From Amycolatopsis vancoresmycina (GTDB lineage: Bacteria; Actinomycetota; Actinomycetes; Mycobacteriales; Pseudonocardiaceae), in the NCBI RefSeq assembly GCF_000716785.1, contig NZ_JNYY01000001.1:1178001-1242000 (forward strand): 64,000 nucleotides of DNA. The letters are read 5' to 3'. Shown one piece after another: positions 32,366-41,576 of the stretch. Positions within the stretch are counted from its first letter, which is position 1. Every line of letters starts with the position of its first letter. The position numbers and the translations under genes are program-made. The notes beneath the pieces are model-generated. The model saw only the letters and a list, made by a program, of their open reading frames with translations. It was not told the DNA's origin and did no database searches.

Positions 32366-32805
32366 CCGGCGAGCCCGTGGTGCCCGGCTGGATCCAGCAG
32401 TACGTCGAGGCCTGCAACCGGCACGACGCCGCGGCGGTGGTCGCGATGATGGCCGAAGACGTGCAGGTGGCCGACACCGCGTTCGGCGGGGAGTTCACCG
32501 GCCGCGACGCGGTGCGGCAACTCCTGCTCGGGATGGACGCGGGCCTGTCCAGCGACTACCGGTTCACCGTCCGCAAAGCCATCACCGCGGGGACGGACTA
32601 CGCGTTCGAATGGGTGCTGTCCGGAACCCACGACCGCGCCAACCCGGAACTCGGCCTGCCCGCCACCGGCAAGGCGTTCTCCGTTCCCGGGCTCACGATC
32701 GGCACCCGCCACAACGGCGCGATCACGCACAACCGGGACTACTGGAACCTGGCCGGGTTCCTGACCCAGGTCGGGCTGATGCCCGCGCCCACACCAGGTG
32801 CCTGA
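32362..32805 (+). CDS. NTF2-like/SnoaL-like domain protein (polyketide-cyclase type fold)
   Basis: A 147-residue alpha+beta barrel protein: WIQQYVEACNRHDAAAVVAMMAEDVQVADTAFGGEFTGRDAVRQLLLGM, then ITAGTDYAFEWVLSGTHD and the final strand GAITHNRDYWNLAGFLTQVG. Homologues bind small hydrophobic ligands or act as steroid/polyketide isomerases and cyclases. It is coupled to the hydrolase by an ATGA overlap. No polyketide genes are near, so a catabolic or detoxifying role with the hydrolase is more likely. Confidence 0.85.
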   Translation: MTGEPVVPGWIQQYVEACNRHDAAAVVAMMAEDVQVADTAFGGEFTGRDAVRQLLLGMDAGLSSDYRFTVRKAITAGTDYAFEWVLSGTHDRANPELGLPATGKAFSVPGLTIGTRHNGAITHNRDYWNLAGFLTQVGLMPAPTPGA

Positions 32806-32815
32806 GAGGAATCCG

Positions 32816-32989
32816 ATGAAGAATTTGTGGCGCCTCGTGGACGAAACCGTCATCGGAGCGGTGATCGCCGCTCTCACCTGCAAGGTGACGCGTGGTCAGG
32901 AGCGGGTGCGGTCGATCGGCGGGCCGGTGGTGACCCCGGGCAGCAGTCGAATTGCCGCTTCCCGGTGCGTCGAGCCAGAGCGACGTTGA
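32816..32989 (+). CDS. Small hypothetical protein (57 aa), possibly a truncated gene
   Basis: ATG at 32816 has a good AGAGGA site and follows the NTF2-like stop by 10 bp. The first ~30 residues (MKNLWRLVDETVIGAVIAAL) look like a real amphipathic or membrane-leaning start, whereas the remainder is low-complexity and basic. This suggests that a longer third operon gene has been truncated. I do not recognise a family. Confidence 0.4.
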   Translation: MKNLWRLVDETVIGAVIAALTCKVTRGQERVRSIGGPVVTPGSSRIAASRCVEPERR

Positions 32990-33027
32990 ACTCCGTGTAG
33001 GACCTCAGATCGCCGTGATTGTTCCGA

Positions 33028-33058
33028 CGGCGGCGAGGAGAGTTCTTCCTCGCCGCCG
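33028..33058. terminator. Bidirectional terminator
   Basis: CGGCGGCGAGGA and its complement TCCTCGCCGCCG (12-bp stem, 7-nt loop) lie between the plus-strand hydrolase operon and the convergent secreted-protein gene. Confidence 0.75.
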
Positions 33059-33079
33059 GCGGAAGGGTGCAGTGTCCGG

Positions 33080-33703
33080 TTAGAAGACCGCGGCGACGCG
33101 TTGCGCGGTGACCTGCACGCGCTCGACTTGGACCCAACCGCTGTCGGTGTTCATGTCACCATTGGTACAGGACACGTCGATCCAGTCCGCTTGGGACATC
33201 GTGACCATACCGGGGATCACCATGGTGTGGTGCCAGCCGTCCGCATTACCCCACTCCTGGATCTGCCCACCGCCGGACGTCAGTGTTCCGCGCGTCTGCA
33301 CCCCACACCAGAACGACGTCACCACTTCACTGTTCGCGATCATGACCTCCACCGTCAGAAGCCATGAGCCGGCGGGAAGCGGGTTGCCCGGCTGACGCAG
33401 GACGACCTGGGTCGCCCCGTGGGGACGACGGATGAGCGGCACGACGGCCCCCGATCCCCACCGGGTGGCACTGATCGTCATGCCGTTCCAGGTCAGCGGG
33501 GTTTCGCCGGTCGCGCAGGTCGCGCCTTGCTGAGCGTCGACCACGCGCAGAGCGCCGCTGGTGTTGTAGCAGCTCGTGATGACGCCGGTCGCCGAATTCG
33601 GTACCGAGGCCAGAGCCTGCGAAGCAGAAATTCCGGCAACCGTGAGGACCAGCGTCCCGATCGTCGCACCGAGTCGCCATCTTCTTGTCATTCTTCTCAC
33701 CAT
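33080..33703 (-). CDS. Secreted hypothetical protein
   Basis: 207 residues with a signal peptide (MVRRMTRRWRLGATIGTLVL ... SQALAS). The mature start VPNSATGVITSCYNTSGALRVVDAQQGATCATGETPLTWNG is the short domain that often follows the signal peptide in actinobacterial surface proteins and precedes collagen-like or tail-fibre-like regions. The C-terminal ~110 residues are a beta-sandwich-like region with paired cysteines (FWCGVQ, VSCTNG). Function is unknown. A small related-looking ORF lies upstream on the same strand. Confidence 0.75.
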   Translation of the reverse strand: MVRRMTRRWRLGATIGTLVLTVAGISASQALASVPNSATGVITSCYNTSGALRVVDAQQGATCATGETPLTWNGMTISATRWGSGAVVPLIRRPHGATQVVLRQPGNPLPAGSWLLTVEVMIANSEVVTSFWCGVQTRGTLTSGGGQIQEWGNADGWHHTMVIPGMVTMSQADWIDVSCTNGDMNTDSGWVQVERVQVTAQRVAAVF

Positions 33704-33752
33704 ATCGACCCTTTCAGAATGGTGTCAGGCCGGGGATTTGTTCTCCGCCGAG

Positions 33753-33990
33753 TTACTCCGACAGGCCGCCGATCGCGATCATGCCGACGGTGATGCGGTC
33801 GCTCGTGCTGCCGATGACCACCTTCAGGCCCAGGGTCATCGCGCCACCCGGGGTGAACGACGCCGGCACGGTGTAGCAGGCCGGTCCCACGGCCGTCCGG
33901 TCCGTGCCGTCGTCCAGCAGGACTAGTGCCGAGTTGGGTGTGGTCATGTCAGGTGGCGCCGATCGCTGTCAGCAGATGACGGAGTTTCAT
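33753..33990 (-). pseudogene. Short gene split by a probable 1-nt frameshift
   Basis: An ATG at 33990 with an AGGAG site starts MKLRHLLTAIGAT and stops at 33949. One base later an ATG (33947) opens 64 residues, MTTPNSALVLLDDG...GLKVVIGSTSDRITVGMIAIGGLSE. Joining the two by a single-base shift gives a smooth ~77-residue protein (AIGAPPDMTTPNSAL). Either the gene is frameshifted, or the 13-residue piece is a coupled leader. The C-terminal strand pattern resembles the end of the neighbouring secreted protein. Confidence 0.45.
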
Positions 33991-34255
33991 CACGGAATAC
34001 TCCTGTTCCAGGGAGACCGGTGCAGGGCTTGTGGTTCCTTTGGCACAGTCACCGATGCGACAAAGCCTGTCACTGCGCTCTTCGGCGCAGTCCGGTCGTC
34101 TTCGGCGGCCCTGCATCCGCCGTGGTGTCGATGCTGCCCGATTGCCCTTGCCGCATCCTGGCTGAAACCTGACCACGATCTGGACCCACTCGCGTTGTCG
34201 ATGGGAGACTGTGCGGAGGGTGGCCAGGACGCGGTGAGCTGTCTCTGGGGGCGTG

Positions 34256-37180
34256 ATGGATTTCCGGATACTGGGCTCGCTGGCGATTTGCGACGACGGC
34301 GAGAATCTGGCAGTGGGGCCGCCCCGTATTCGTGTGTTGCTCGCGCTACTGCTCGCCGATCCCGGACAGCTGGTCAGCGTGGGGCGCATCATCGACGAGA
34401 TGTGGCCGGAGTCGCCGCCGTCGGGCGCCGATGCGCTCGTGCACAGCTACGTGTCCCGGTTGCGGCGGGTGCTACGCAGCGGTCCGACCGGGCCGGCCGC
34501 GGCACGGAGACTGATCACCCGCAAGCCCGGCTACCTGCTCGAAGTCGCCGAGCACGAACTGGACTCCTACCGCTATCACCGGCTCGTCGCCGATGCCCGC
34601 GCCGCGCGGAACGGCGGCTCGCCGCGGGACCGCGTCGCACTGCTGGGCCAGGCGGACCAGCTGTGGCATGGTCCGCCCTTCGGCGATGTGCCGCCCACGC
34701 CGATGGTCGCCGCAGCGGCCATCAAACTCACCGAGTTCCGCCTGAACGTGCTGGAGGAGCGTTTCGAGACAGCGCTCGACGCCGGACATGACGAGAATCT
34801 CGTCGTCGAACTCACCGAACTGGCCACCCGGCACCCATTGCGCGAGCGGCTCGTCGGCCAGCTCATCCTCGCCCTCTACCGGAACGGGCGCCAAGCCGAT
34901 GCCCTGGACCGCTACCAGCAACTCCGAATGCGGCTGGCCGAGGAGCTGGGCACCAACCCCAGTCCACCGCTGCAACACCTGCACCACCGCATCCTCACCG
35001 CCGACCCGGCCCTGACCAGCCTGCCCGCCGCGGCGCGGACGCCGATACCTCGTCAACTACCCGCCGCGCCACGCCTGTTCACCGGCCGGAAGGACGAACT
35101 CGCCCAACTCACCACCACCGTGGATACCGCCGGCAACCAGGGCGATGTGGTGGTGATCTCCGCGCTCGGCGGCATCGGCAAGACCTGGCTCGCAGTCCGG
35201 TGGGCCCACGAGAATCTGCACCGGTTCCCCGACGGGCAGCTATTCGCGGACCTGCACGGCTTCAGCCCCACCGAACGACCGGCACACCCGACCGACGTAC
35301 TTGACGGATTCCTCCACGCATTGGGTGTCGACCGCGACCGTCAACCCGACGACCCCGACCACCGAGCCGAACTGTACCGGAGCCTGCTCGCCGGCAAGCG
35401 CTTGCTGATCGTGCTCGACAACGCCTTCACCACGAACCAGGTCGCGTGTCTGCTACCCGGCGGCGGCCACTGCACAGTGATAGTGACCAGCCGTAACCAG
35501 CTCCGAGGGCTCGCCGCCCGCCACGGCGCCCACCCCCTACACCTCGACGTGCTCACCGACTCCGAAGCCCACACCCTGCTCACCACCAGCATCGGTCCCG
35601 ACCGCGCCAACACCGACCCACAGGCGATCACGGAATTGATCGGCTTGTGCGGCGGTTTTCCCCTCGCCCTGGGGGTGATCGCCGCCCGCGCCACCGCCGA
35701 CGCCCAGCTGCCCTTGGCCGACATCGTCGGCGAACTCCGCACCCGTGGCCTGGACGCCTTGGACTCCGACGATCTCACCGCCAGTCTGCCCGCCACGCTG
35801 TCCTGGTCCCTGAGCCACCTCACCGACCGGCAACGCCAGGCGTTCGCCCTGCTGGGTATCGCACCCGGGCCCGACACCGGCCTGCCCGCCGCCGCCGCGC
35901 TCACCGGCCTGTCGGAACGCGAAACGTACCGGGTCCTGCAAGCGCTGGCCGACGCCTCTCTCATCAACCGCACTGCCGGTGGCCGCTACGTCATGCACGA
36001 CCTCCTTCGAGCCTATGCAGCCGAACTGGCCGACCACGCCGGCCACCGGTCCGCCGCACTGACCCGCCTGTTCGAGTACTACCTGCGCACCACCACCGAC
36101 GCCATGACCTGCTACGCGCCCTACCAGCCGACCCGGCAGCGGGCCGGGCCGCAGCTCACCCCGTACCGACCGGTCTTCACCGCCCCGGGCTCGGCACTGG
36201 CCTGGCTGGACACCGAACGCGCCAACCTCGTCACCAGTGCGGTCTACGCCGCCGACCACGGGTGGCCCACCTACACCAGCCAACTGTCCGTCACCTTGTT
36301 TCGCTACCTCGACAACGGTGCCCACCGCACCGACGCCCAACAGCTCCACACGGCCGCGCTCCACACAGCCGACGTCGACGACACAACCCCGGCAGCGGGC
36401 AAATACGGGACTGTCCTGTGGCGCGCCGGGCGCTATCAGGACACGCTGACCCACTACCAGCACATGCTCGACAACCTCGGCAACACCGACGACCGCCACG
36501 CGCTTGCCGTGATCCACGGCAATCTCGGGATTGTCCACCAGCGTCTGGGCCACGACCAGCCGGCGCTCGACCACTGCCACCGAGCCATCGACATATACAG
36601 CGAGATCGGCGACCGCTTCGGCGAAGGCTCCGCACGAGGCAATCTCGGCATCCTCTACGAACAACTCGGCCGAAACCACGACGCGCTCGACCAGTACCAG
36701 CAATCGGTCACTCTCCTCCACCAAACCGGCAGCCGTTCCTTCCACGCCCTCGCTTACGGCAAACTCGGCCTAGCCTGCGCCAAGGTGGGCCGGCACCAGG
36801 ACGCCCGGCTCCACCACCAGCAGGCCCTCGCCATCCTCGGCGAAATCCCGAACCGCCAATACGACGCCGTGACCCTCAACGACGTCGGTGCCACGCTGTG
36901 CCTTCTGGGACAACCCACACAGGCGATCCGCTACCACCACCACGCACTCACCCACGCCACCGATGTCGGCGACCACTACGAACAGGCTCGCGCCCACGCC
37001 GGACTCGCACAGGCCCACCACACCGAACGCAACACCTCCACGGCGCGCACACATTGGCGCCGGGCACTCGCCCTGTACACGCGCCTCGGCACACCGGAAG
37101 CCCACCACATCACGACCGTGCTCGCCGAGGTCGGCGTCAAACTCGACCGACCAAAAAGGACAAGTCCGGTCGACACGTAG
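34256..37180 (+). CDS. SARP/AfsR-type regulator (wHTH-BTAD-NB-ARC-TPR), second copy
   Basis: About 974 residues with the same architecture as the cluster regulator: winged helix (~1-95, FRILGSLAICDDGENLAVGPPRIRVLLALLL), BTAD (~100-245), NB-ARC with the P-loop SALGGIGKTWLAVRW (~300-314) and Walker B LIVLDNA, then C-terminal TPRs (GNLGIVHQRLGHDQPALDHCHRAIDIYSEIGD and repeats). It stands alone, followed by a decayed TPR gene, with no adjacent biosynthetic genes. Targets unknown; it may act elsewhere in the genome. Confidence 0.92.
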   Translation: MDFRILGSLAICDDGENLAVGPPRIRVLLALLLADPGQLVSVGRIIDEMWPESPPSGADALVHSYVSRLRRVLRSGPTGPAAARRLITRKPGYLLEVAEHELDSYRYHRLVADARAARNGGSPRDRVALLGQADQLWHGPPFGDVPPTPMVAAAAIKLTEFRLNVLEERFETALDAGHDENLVVELTELATRHPLRERLVGQLILALYRNGRQADALDRYQQLRMRLAEELGTNPSPPLQHLHHRILTADPALTSLPAAARTPIPRQLPAAPRLFTGRKDELAQLTTTVDTAGNQGDVVVISALGGIGKTWLAVRWAHENLHRFPDGQLFADLHGFSPTERPAHPTDVLDGFLHALGVDRDRQPDDPDHRAELYRSLLAGKRLLIVLDNAFTTNQVACLLPGGGHCTVIVTSRNQLRGLAARHGAHPLHLDVLTDSEAHTLLTTSIGPDRANTDPQAITELIGLCGGFPLALGVIAARATADAQLPLADIVGELRTRGLDALDSDDLTASLPATLSWSLSHLTDRQRQAFALLGIAPGPDTGLPAAAALTGLSERETYRVLQALADASLINRTAGGRYVMHDLLRAYAAELADHAGHRSAALTRLFEYYLRTTTDAMTCYAPYQPTRQRAGPQLTPYRPVFTAPGSALAWLDTERANLVTSAVYAADHGWPTYTSQLSVTLFRYLDNGAHRTDAQQLHTAALHTADVDDTTPAAGKYGTVLWRAGRYQDTLTHYQHMLDNLGNTDDRHALAVIHGNLGIVHQRLGHDQPALDHCHRAIDIYSEIGDRFGEGSARGNLGILYEQLGRNHDALDQYQQSVTLLHQTGSRSFHALAYGKLGLACAKVGRHQDARLHHQQALAILGEIPNRQYDAVTLNDVGATLCLLGQPTQAIRYHHHALTHATDVGDHYEQARAHAGLAQAHHTERNTSTARTHWRRALALYTRLGTPEAHHITTVLAEVGVKLDRPKRTSPVDT

Positions 37181-37249
37181 CGCGCAGGTCCGAGCCGCCG
37201 CGATTCCGGGCTGACGCCAACGCTGCGGTTGACCGGGTGGCACGGACTC

Positions 37250-37680
37250 ATGCGAGGCGAAAGTTTGGTCAGCGAGCCCGGCGCAAGTTCCCGCGCATCG
37301 ACGTCGCGGGACGGCAACGTCGTTTGTTTGTGCACGGCGAGGCCGCTTACGCGTTGTTCCACGCGGCCGGACACCGGGCAGGCCGGGCCGAAGCGCTGAA
37401 CGCGATCGGCTGGATGCAGACACATTGGGCCGGCACGCCGACGCCCTGTGCTCCTGCGACCGAGCGCTCGAGCTGTACCGAGCGGTCGGCAGCAGACACG
37501 GCGAGGCCGACACGTGGAACAGCCTCGGCTACGCCCACCACCCTCCGCACACCGCTGCCGGCGGAGTGCCCTGCTGATCGTGGACGACCTGCGCCACCCC
37601 GACGCCGGCGCCCTGCGCGCGCGACTCGCCGACCAGCCGCCGGCCACCCCGGACCTCCGTGGCGGGGCCGAGGGAACCCG
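37250..37680 (+). pseudogene. Decayed C-terminal TPR region of a SARP/AfsR-like regulator
   Basis: Three frames carry family-typical pieces: EAAYALFHAAGHRAGRAEALNAIGW, then in another frame HADALCSCDRALELYRAV plus GSRHGEADTWNSLGYAHH, and finally LIVDDLRHPDAGALRARLAD, which is the usual tail of these TPR regulators. At least two frameshifts separate them. The N-terminal DNA-binding and ATPase parts are missing. It is probably the relic of a duplication of the preceding regulator. Confidence 0.55.
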
Positions 37681-38050
37681 CCGGGTACCGACCGGGTACC
37701 GAGCACGGACAACGTGAGAGGTGCCGGCCGGCACCGAGTCGGCCGGTTCGACCGCAGGGGTGCATTCCCGCCACCGGCCCGCAAGGTGGCCAGGCACTCT
37801 CTGCCGAGCTCGGGAGATCAGATGTCGCGTTACAGATCGAGGACCGCGTTCGTGGTTGGCCCACGTGAGCTGGGTTTCGCCCCGACCGAGGCCCGGCACG
37901 GGACGTCCGCGTAAGCCCGACGTCCACCGTCGCCGGTCATGCCGCCGGCGGAGAACCGCAAGATCCGACGTGATCCCCGGCCCGGCGGCCGGCCCGCTTC
38001 AGCAGCTCCCGGCCGTGCGGCCACACTTTACGACGATTCGGGGAACAACC

Positions 38051-39524
38051 ATGTCTTCTTCGCACAACCGCACCACGCTCCGACCACTGGCCGGCCTGAT
38101 CACGGTCGTACTCAGCGGTGCCACCCTGCTCGGGCCCGGGGCAGCTTCCGCCGCCGCGGCGACCGGCGCCCAGATCGTGAGCATCGCCGACGCCAACCTC
38201 GGCAAGGGGTACTGCAGCACCAACAGCGCCGGCGGCACGGGCTTCGACAGCAGCTGTTCGGCGAACAACGGGGCCGGCGAGTTCTGGTGCGGCGACTTCG
38301 TGGCCTGGGTCTGGCAGCAGGCCGGCGTGTCCGTCCCAGCCGCCAGCCCGGCCTCGGTGCCCAGCTGGATCAACACCTCGGCCTACCACTCCCTCAGCAG
38401 CGGCTACGTCCCCCAGCCCGGCGACGCCGTCGTCTTCGGCGACGACACCTACCCCACCGAGGGCTCCCACATCGCCATCGTCACCGACTACAGCAACGGC
38501 CTGCTGTCCGACATCGGCGGCGACGAAGGCGGCGGTCAGCCCGGAGGCAACGGCAACTGGTGGTCCACCAGCAGCGTCAAGGTCGACGAGGGCAACGGCG
38601 CTGCCTGGAACCCGCACGACAAGCTGTTCGCCGGCCAGAGCTACGAGATGTGGGTGCTCGGCTACGTCAGTTCCGGCGCCGGCCAGGACAGCGGCAGCAC
38701 CCCACTCCTTCAGGGCGGAACCGGCCTCACCGCCGACACCACCGGCGGCTTCGCCACCGCCTGGCAGGGCCGTGACGCCAACAACAGCCTCTGGGTCGCC
38801 ACCGGCGCCGGAACCACGCTGTCGGCCTACGGCGACCCCTACGCCCTCGGCGTCGCGGCGAACTCCAAGCCCTCGATCGCCACCCTCTCGGACGGCAGCT
38901 GGGTCGCCGCCTGGCAGGGCCGCGATGCGAACAACAGCCTGTGGATCGCCACCGGTAAGGGCAACACCATCACCTCCTTCGGCGACCCCTACCTCCTCGG
39001 GGTCGCTCCGAACACCAGCCCCTCGATCGTCGCGCTCCCGAACAAGCAGTGGGAGGTGGCGTGGCAGGGCCGCGACGCGAACAACAGCCTCTGGCTCGCC
39101 ACCGGCACGGGCGCGTCGATCACCGCGAAGGGCGACCCGTGGGCGTTGGGTGTCGCGGCCCCGCCTACGGCAATCCCTACGCCCTGGGAGTCGCCCCGAA
39201 CACCAGCCCGTCGCTGGCTCCGCTGCCTGGTGGCGGCTTCGAGGTCGCCTGGCAGGGCCGCGACGCGAACAACAGCCTCTGGCTCGCCACCGGCACGGGC
39301 GCGTCGATCACCGCGAAGGGCGACCCGTGGGCGTTGGGTGTCGCGGCCACCCCTACGCCCTCGGTGTCGCCGCCAACAGCAGTCCCGCCATCGTCACCCT
39401 GGCGACCGGCGGGTTCGAAGTGACCTGGAAGGGACGTGACGCCAACAACAGCCTCTGGCTCGCCACCGGCAGCGGCGCGTCCATCACCGCGAAGGGAGAC
39501 CCCTGGGCGCTCGGCGTCGCCTGA
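38051..39524 (+). pseudogene. Secreted CHAP-domain protein with 50-residue tandem repeats, frame-broken twice
   Basis: The N-terminus is a signal peptide (MSSSHNRTTLRPLAGLITVVL ... GAASAAAA). A CHAP amidase-like domain follows (~40-205), with GEFWCGDFVAWVWQQAG (catalytic Cys) and GSHIAIVTDYSNG (His). Next come units of ~50 residues, each containing AWQGRDANNSLW-ATG and GDP-ALGVA, at 38762, 38912 and 39062 (exact 150-bp spacing). The next units begin at 39250 (188 bp) and 39426 (176 bp). The extra 38 and 26 bp each shift the frame, so the first frame ends at 39439 in nonsense while the last unit ends properly at 39524 (GDPWALGVA-stop). A shorter secreted hydrolase may still be made. Cell-wall hydrolysis is the family role. 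Confidence 0.7.
39062..39348 (+). repeat. 99-bp identical direct repeat inside the CHAP gene
   Basis: Positions 39062-39160 and 39250-39348 are identical over 99 bp, far more alike than the other repeat units. This suggests recent duplication, gene conversion or a local misassembly, and it coincides with the two frame breaks. Confidence 0.75.
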
Positions 39525-39555
39525 CCGCCAGAACCTGCCGGCCCGACACGTTCTC

Positions 39556-39591
39556 GTGTCCTGCGGCTCCGAACCAGGAGCCGCAGGACAC
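39556..39591 (+). terminator. Terminator of the CHAP-protein gene
   Basis: GTGTCCTGCGGCTCC pairs perfectly with GGAGCCGCAGGACAC across GAACCA, 31 bp after the stop codon at 39524. Confidence 0.8.
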
Positions 39592-39769
39592 ACCGTTGTC
39601 ACGAGATCCGACGATCTGCTGGTAGCACGGGCCGGCAATCGCGGTCTCGCCCCTCTCAGACCGACGATCCGGCCGCGTTCCGGCAAGCTTTTTGGAGATC
39701 GAATCCGGCAGCGATCGAACTGCTGACCGTCACCATCGGGTCGTCCATGCGACCCGGAGTGACGCCTTC
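39592..39769. other. Intergenic stretch without a gene
   Basis: I see no supported gene in this stretch; the next feature downstream is the repeated element at 39798-39927. Confidence 0.4.
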
Positions 39770-39895
39770 TCACGTCCTGGTTTCAAGGAGCTGATGAAAC
39801 TCGTGCCCGCAGGAGTCTTGGTCCGGCCCCTCTTGGGCCGGGGTTTGCCGCGCCGTGTCGGCGGGCGTCGGCGACCATCGCATGATGGTCATCAC
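39770..39895 (-). CDS. Tiny ORF (40-41 aa) in duplicated intergenic element, copy 2
   Basis: GTG-ATG start (39895/39892) with the perfect Shine-Dalgarno AAAGGAGG 8 nt upstream. The peptide begins MTIMRWSPTPADTARQTP and is acidic-neutral toward the end. Initiation signals match copy 1 near 8764, but the coding frames diverge after about 20 residues, so conservation of the RNA or of translation initiation may matter more than the peptide. Confidence 0.35.
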   Translation of the reverse strand: MMTIMRWSPTPADTARQTPAQEGPDQDSCGHEFHQLLETRT

Positions 39896-39927
39896 TCTTC
39901 CGGCCTCCTTTGTGGACCTTCCCCGCC
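39798..39927 (-). repeat. Dispersed intergenic element, copy 2 (partner at 8680-8802)
   Basis: The minus strand shares with the first copy the block GGCGGGGAAGGTC-ACAAAGG, the SD/start region, a CCCCGGCCC core and the distal CGGGCACGAGTTT-like block. The flanks differ, and no terminal repeats or transposase are visible. Confidence 0.6.
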
Positions 39928-40069
39928 ACCTATTCAACAAACTCGTCGTCGTCGATTCGATTCCCGCCGACGAGTTTCGCGACGGCGTTGGCGGTGTGCC
40001 CAGTGCTCCTGATGAACACCTGGGTCGGCGGGTGAGGTCAGGGAGATCATGAGCCCTGCCAACCTGGTG

Positions 40070-40888
40070 CTATGACCACGGCGTGATCGGCCGCGGCAAC
40101 CGCTCGCCGTCCAGGACGACGTCGACGCGTTCGGTGAGAAAGGCTATGTACCCGGCGATGTCCCGCGCGTCGGACAGCGGCTCGTCGTAGCTCCAGGCCA
40201 GATCACGGTGCCCGCCCACCGACCAGTAGGTCGCGTGTCCCTTGTAGGCGCACGTGGTGCGTGTGTCCGACGGCGTGAGCAGGTCCATCCTGACGTCTTC
40301 GCGCGGCAGGTAGTAGCGAGGTGTGATCCCCGTCTCGAACAACAGGCGAGGCGCGGCCGAGCCGGCCACCACCACACCGTCGACCTCGACCTGCACCCGG
40401 CTGTCGCTGCGCCGGATGTCGATACGCGAGAACGGATCACGCGGGTGGCCGACGATCGGTTCGGCCTCCTCGAGCCACTCGTCGAAGGCGGAGAAGTCGA
40501 GGATGACATGCTCCCCGAGGTCGGGGTCATCGGGCCGGAAGCCCGCGCCCGGCAGGGTCACGCCGTCCACGGCCAGGGTCTGCGGCCGGCCCGGGCAGGT
40601 GTGCACGGCGAACGCGGTCCGCGGGTCGAGGACCGGCGGACCCCCCTCGGCCAGCTGCACCGGGTTCTCCGCCGCCAGTGCGTCGTCCGACGGGATCGGC
40701 GTCGCGCGGACGTCCGACAGGGCGAACGCGTACGACGGCACCACCCGTTTCGGTTCCCAGACCAGCACGGCCCGCCGCGAGTCGGCGAACGTCCGTCCAC
40801 TCGCGACCGCCCGTACCCGCTTGGCCACCGGTTCGTACCGCAACTCGGCCAGGTCTCCGGTGAACCGCGCTCCCATGCGTGTCGCCAT
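40070..40888 (-). CDS. DUF427-domain protein (tandem domains)
   Basis: A 272-residue cytoplasmic protein with two DUF427 units (~15-110 and ~165-260). Repeated marks are RVRAVASGRTFADSRRAVLVWEPKRVVPSYAFALSDV in the first and RVQVEVDGVVVAGSAAPRLLFETGITPRYYLPREDV ... TCAYKGHATYWSVGG in the second. The family is widespread in actinobacteria, with no established activity. ATG at 40888 is preferred to a TTG 17 codons upstream. It is a lone gene between non-coding stretches. Confidence 0.85.
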   Translation of the reverse strand: MATRMGARFTGDLAELRYEPVAKRVRAVASGRTFADSRRAVLVWEPKRVVPSYAFALSDVRATPIPSDDALAAENPVQLAEGGPPVLDPRTAFAVHTCPGRPQTLAVDGVTLPGAGFRPDDPDLGEHVILDFSAFDEWLEEAEPIVGHPRDPFSRIDIRRSDSRVQVEVDGVVVAGSAAPRLLFETGITPRYYLPREDVRMDLLTPSDTRTTCAYKGHATYWSVGGHRDLAWSYDEPLSDARDIAGYIAFLTERVDVVLDGERLPRPITPWS

Positions 40889-41576
40889 GGGCCCACGATC
40901 CGCGCCGGTGGGCACCGTCGTCAATACCGGCTCGTTCAACCACTGTCGCCACGGAGGATGTCGAACGCGTGCAGGCGGTGCGTGGCGAACAGCTCGAGCG
41001 CAGCCTCTCGGTCACGAGCACGATCGGGTCAAGCTGAAACGCCAACGGTCCTTCCCTTGCGGCCATAGCCGGCTACACCGTCGCGCAACCTATACAAGGA
41101 GACAGTTCTTCACACCGACCCTCACCCATACCAGGAATGGGCGCCATCGCCCTTCTCCGCTGCCTCACGACAACTAGAGCGGCCGGCGTTCACGCATTTC
41201 CGCATCACTGACCGCGTGAACTTGGGTCCAAGGTGGCTGTCAGGCAGGTCTTGCACGGGCTGGCGGTGACCGCGCCGACCTCCGTGCCGTCGAGGTGGGC
41301 CGCTCGCGGACCCGCAGAGCTCCCGGCCGCCCCAGAACCGGTACGGCCGGACTTCGCCCGTCAAAATCACGCCCTCCTCGCCACGATCGCCGCGTTCGCC
41401 GGTTCCCTGACCGCGCACCCCGGACCGCGCAGCTTCGGCGACCCGTGACCGCATCCCCTCGATATGGTGCCCACGACCATGTCCGAGCCGCGCGGGGCGT
41501 GGCCCGCGCACATTGCCCCGGCTCGTCCGGTGGCCGATAGTTGCGGAGTTCCCCCCGGTGTCGTGAGGAGCCCGTC
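40889..41576. other. Intergenic region between the DUF427 gene and the lipase-like gene
   Basis: No complete gene is supported. A minus-strand stretch near 40955-41020 reads DREAALELFATHRLHAFDILRGDSG and might be the remnant C-terminus of a gene. The rest, including the frame across 41233-41448, lacks recognisable features. Confidence 0.35.
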
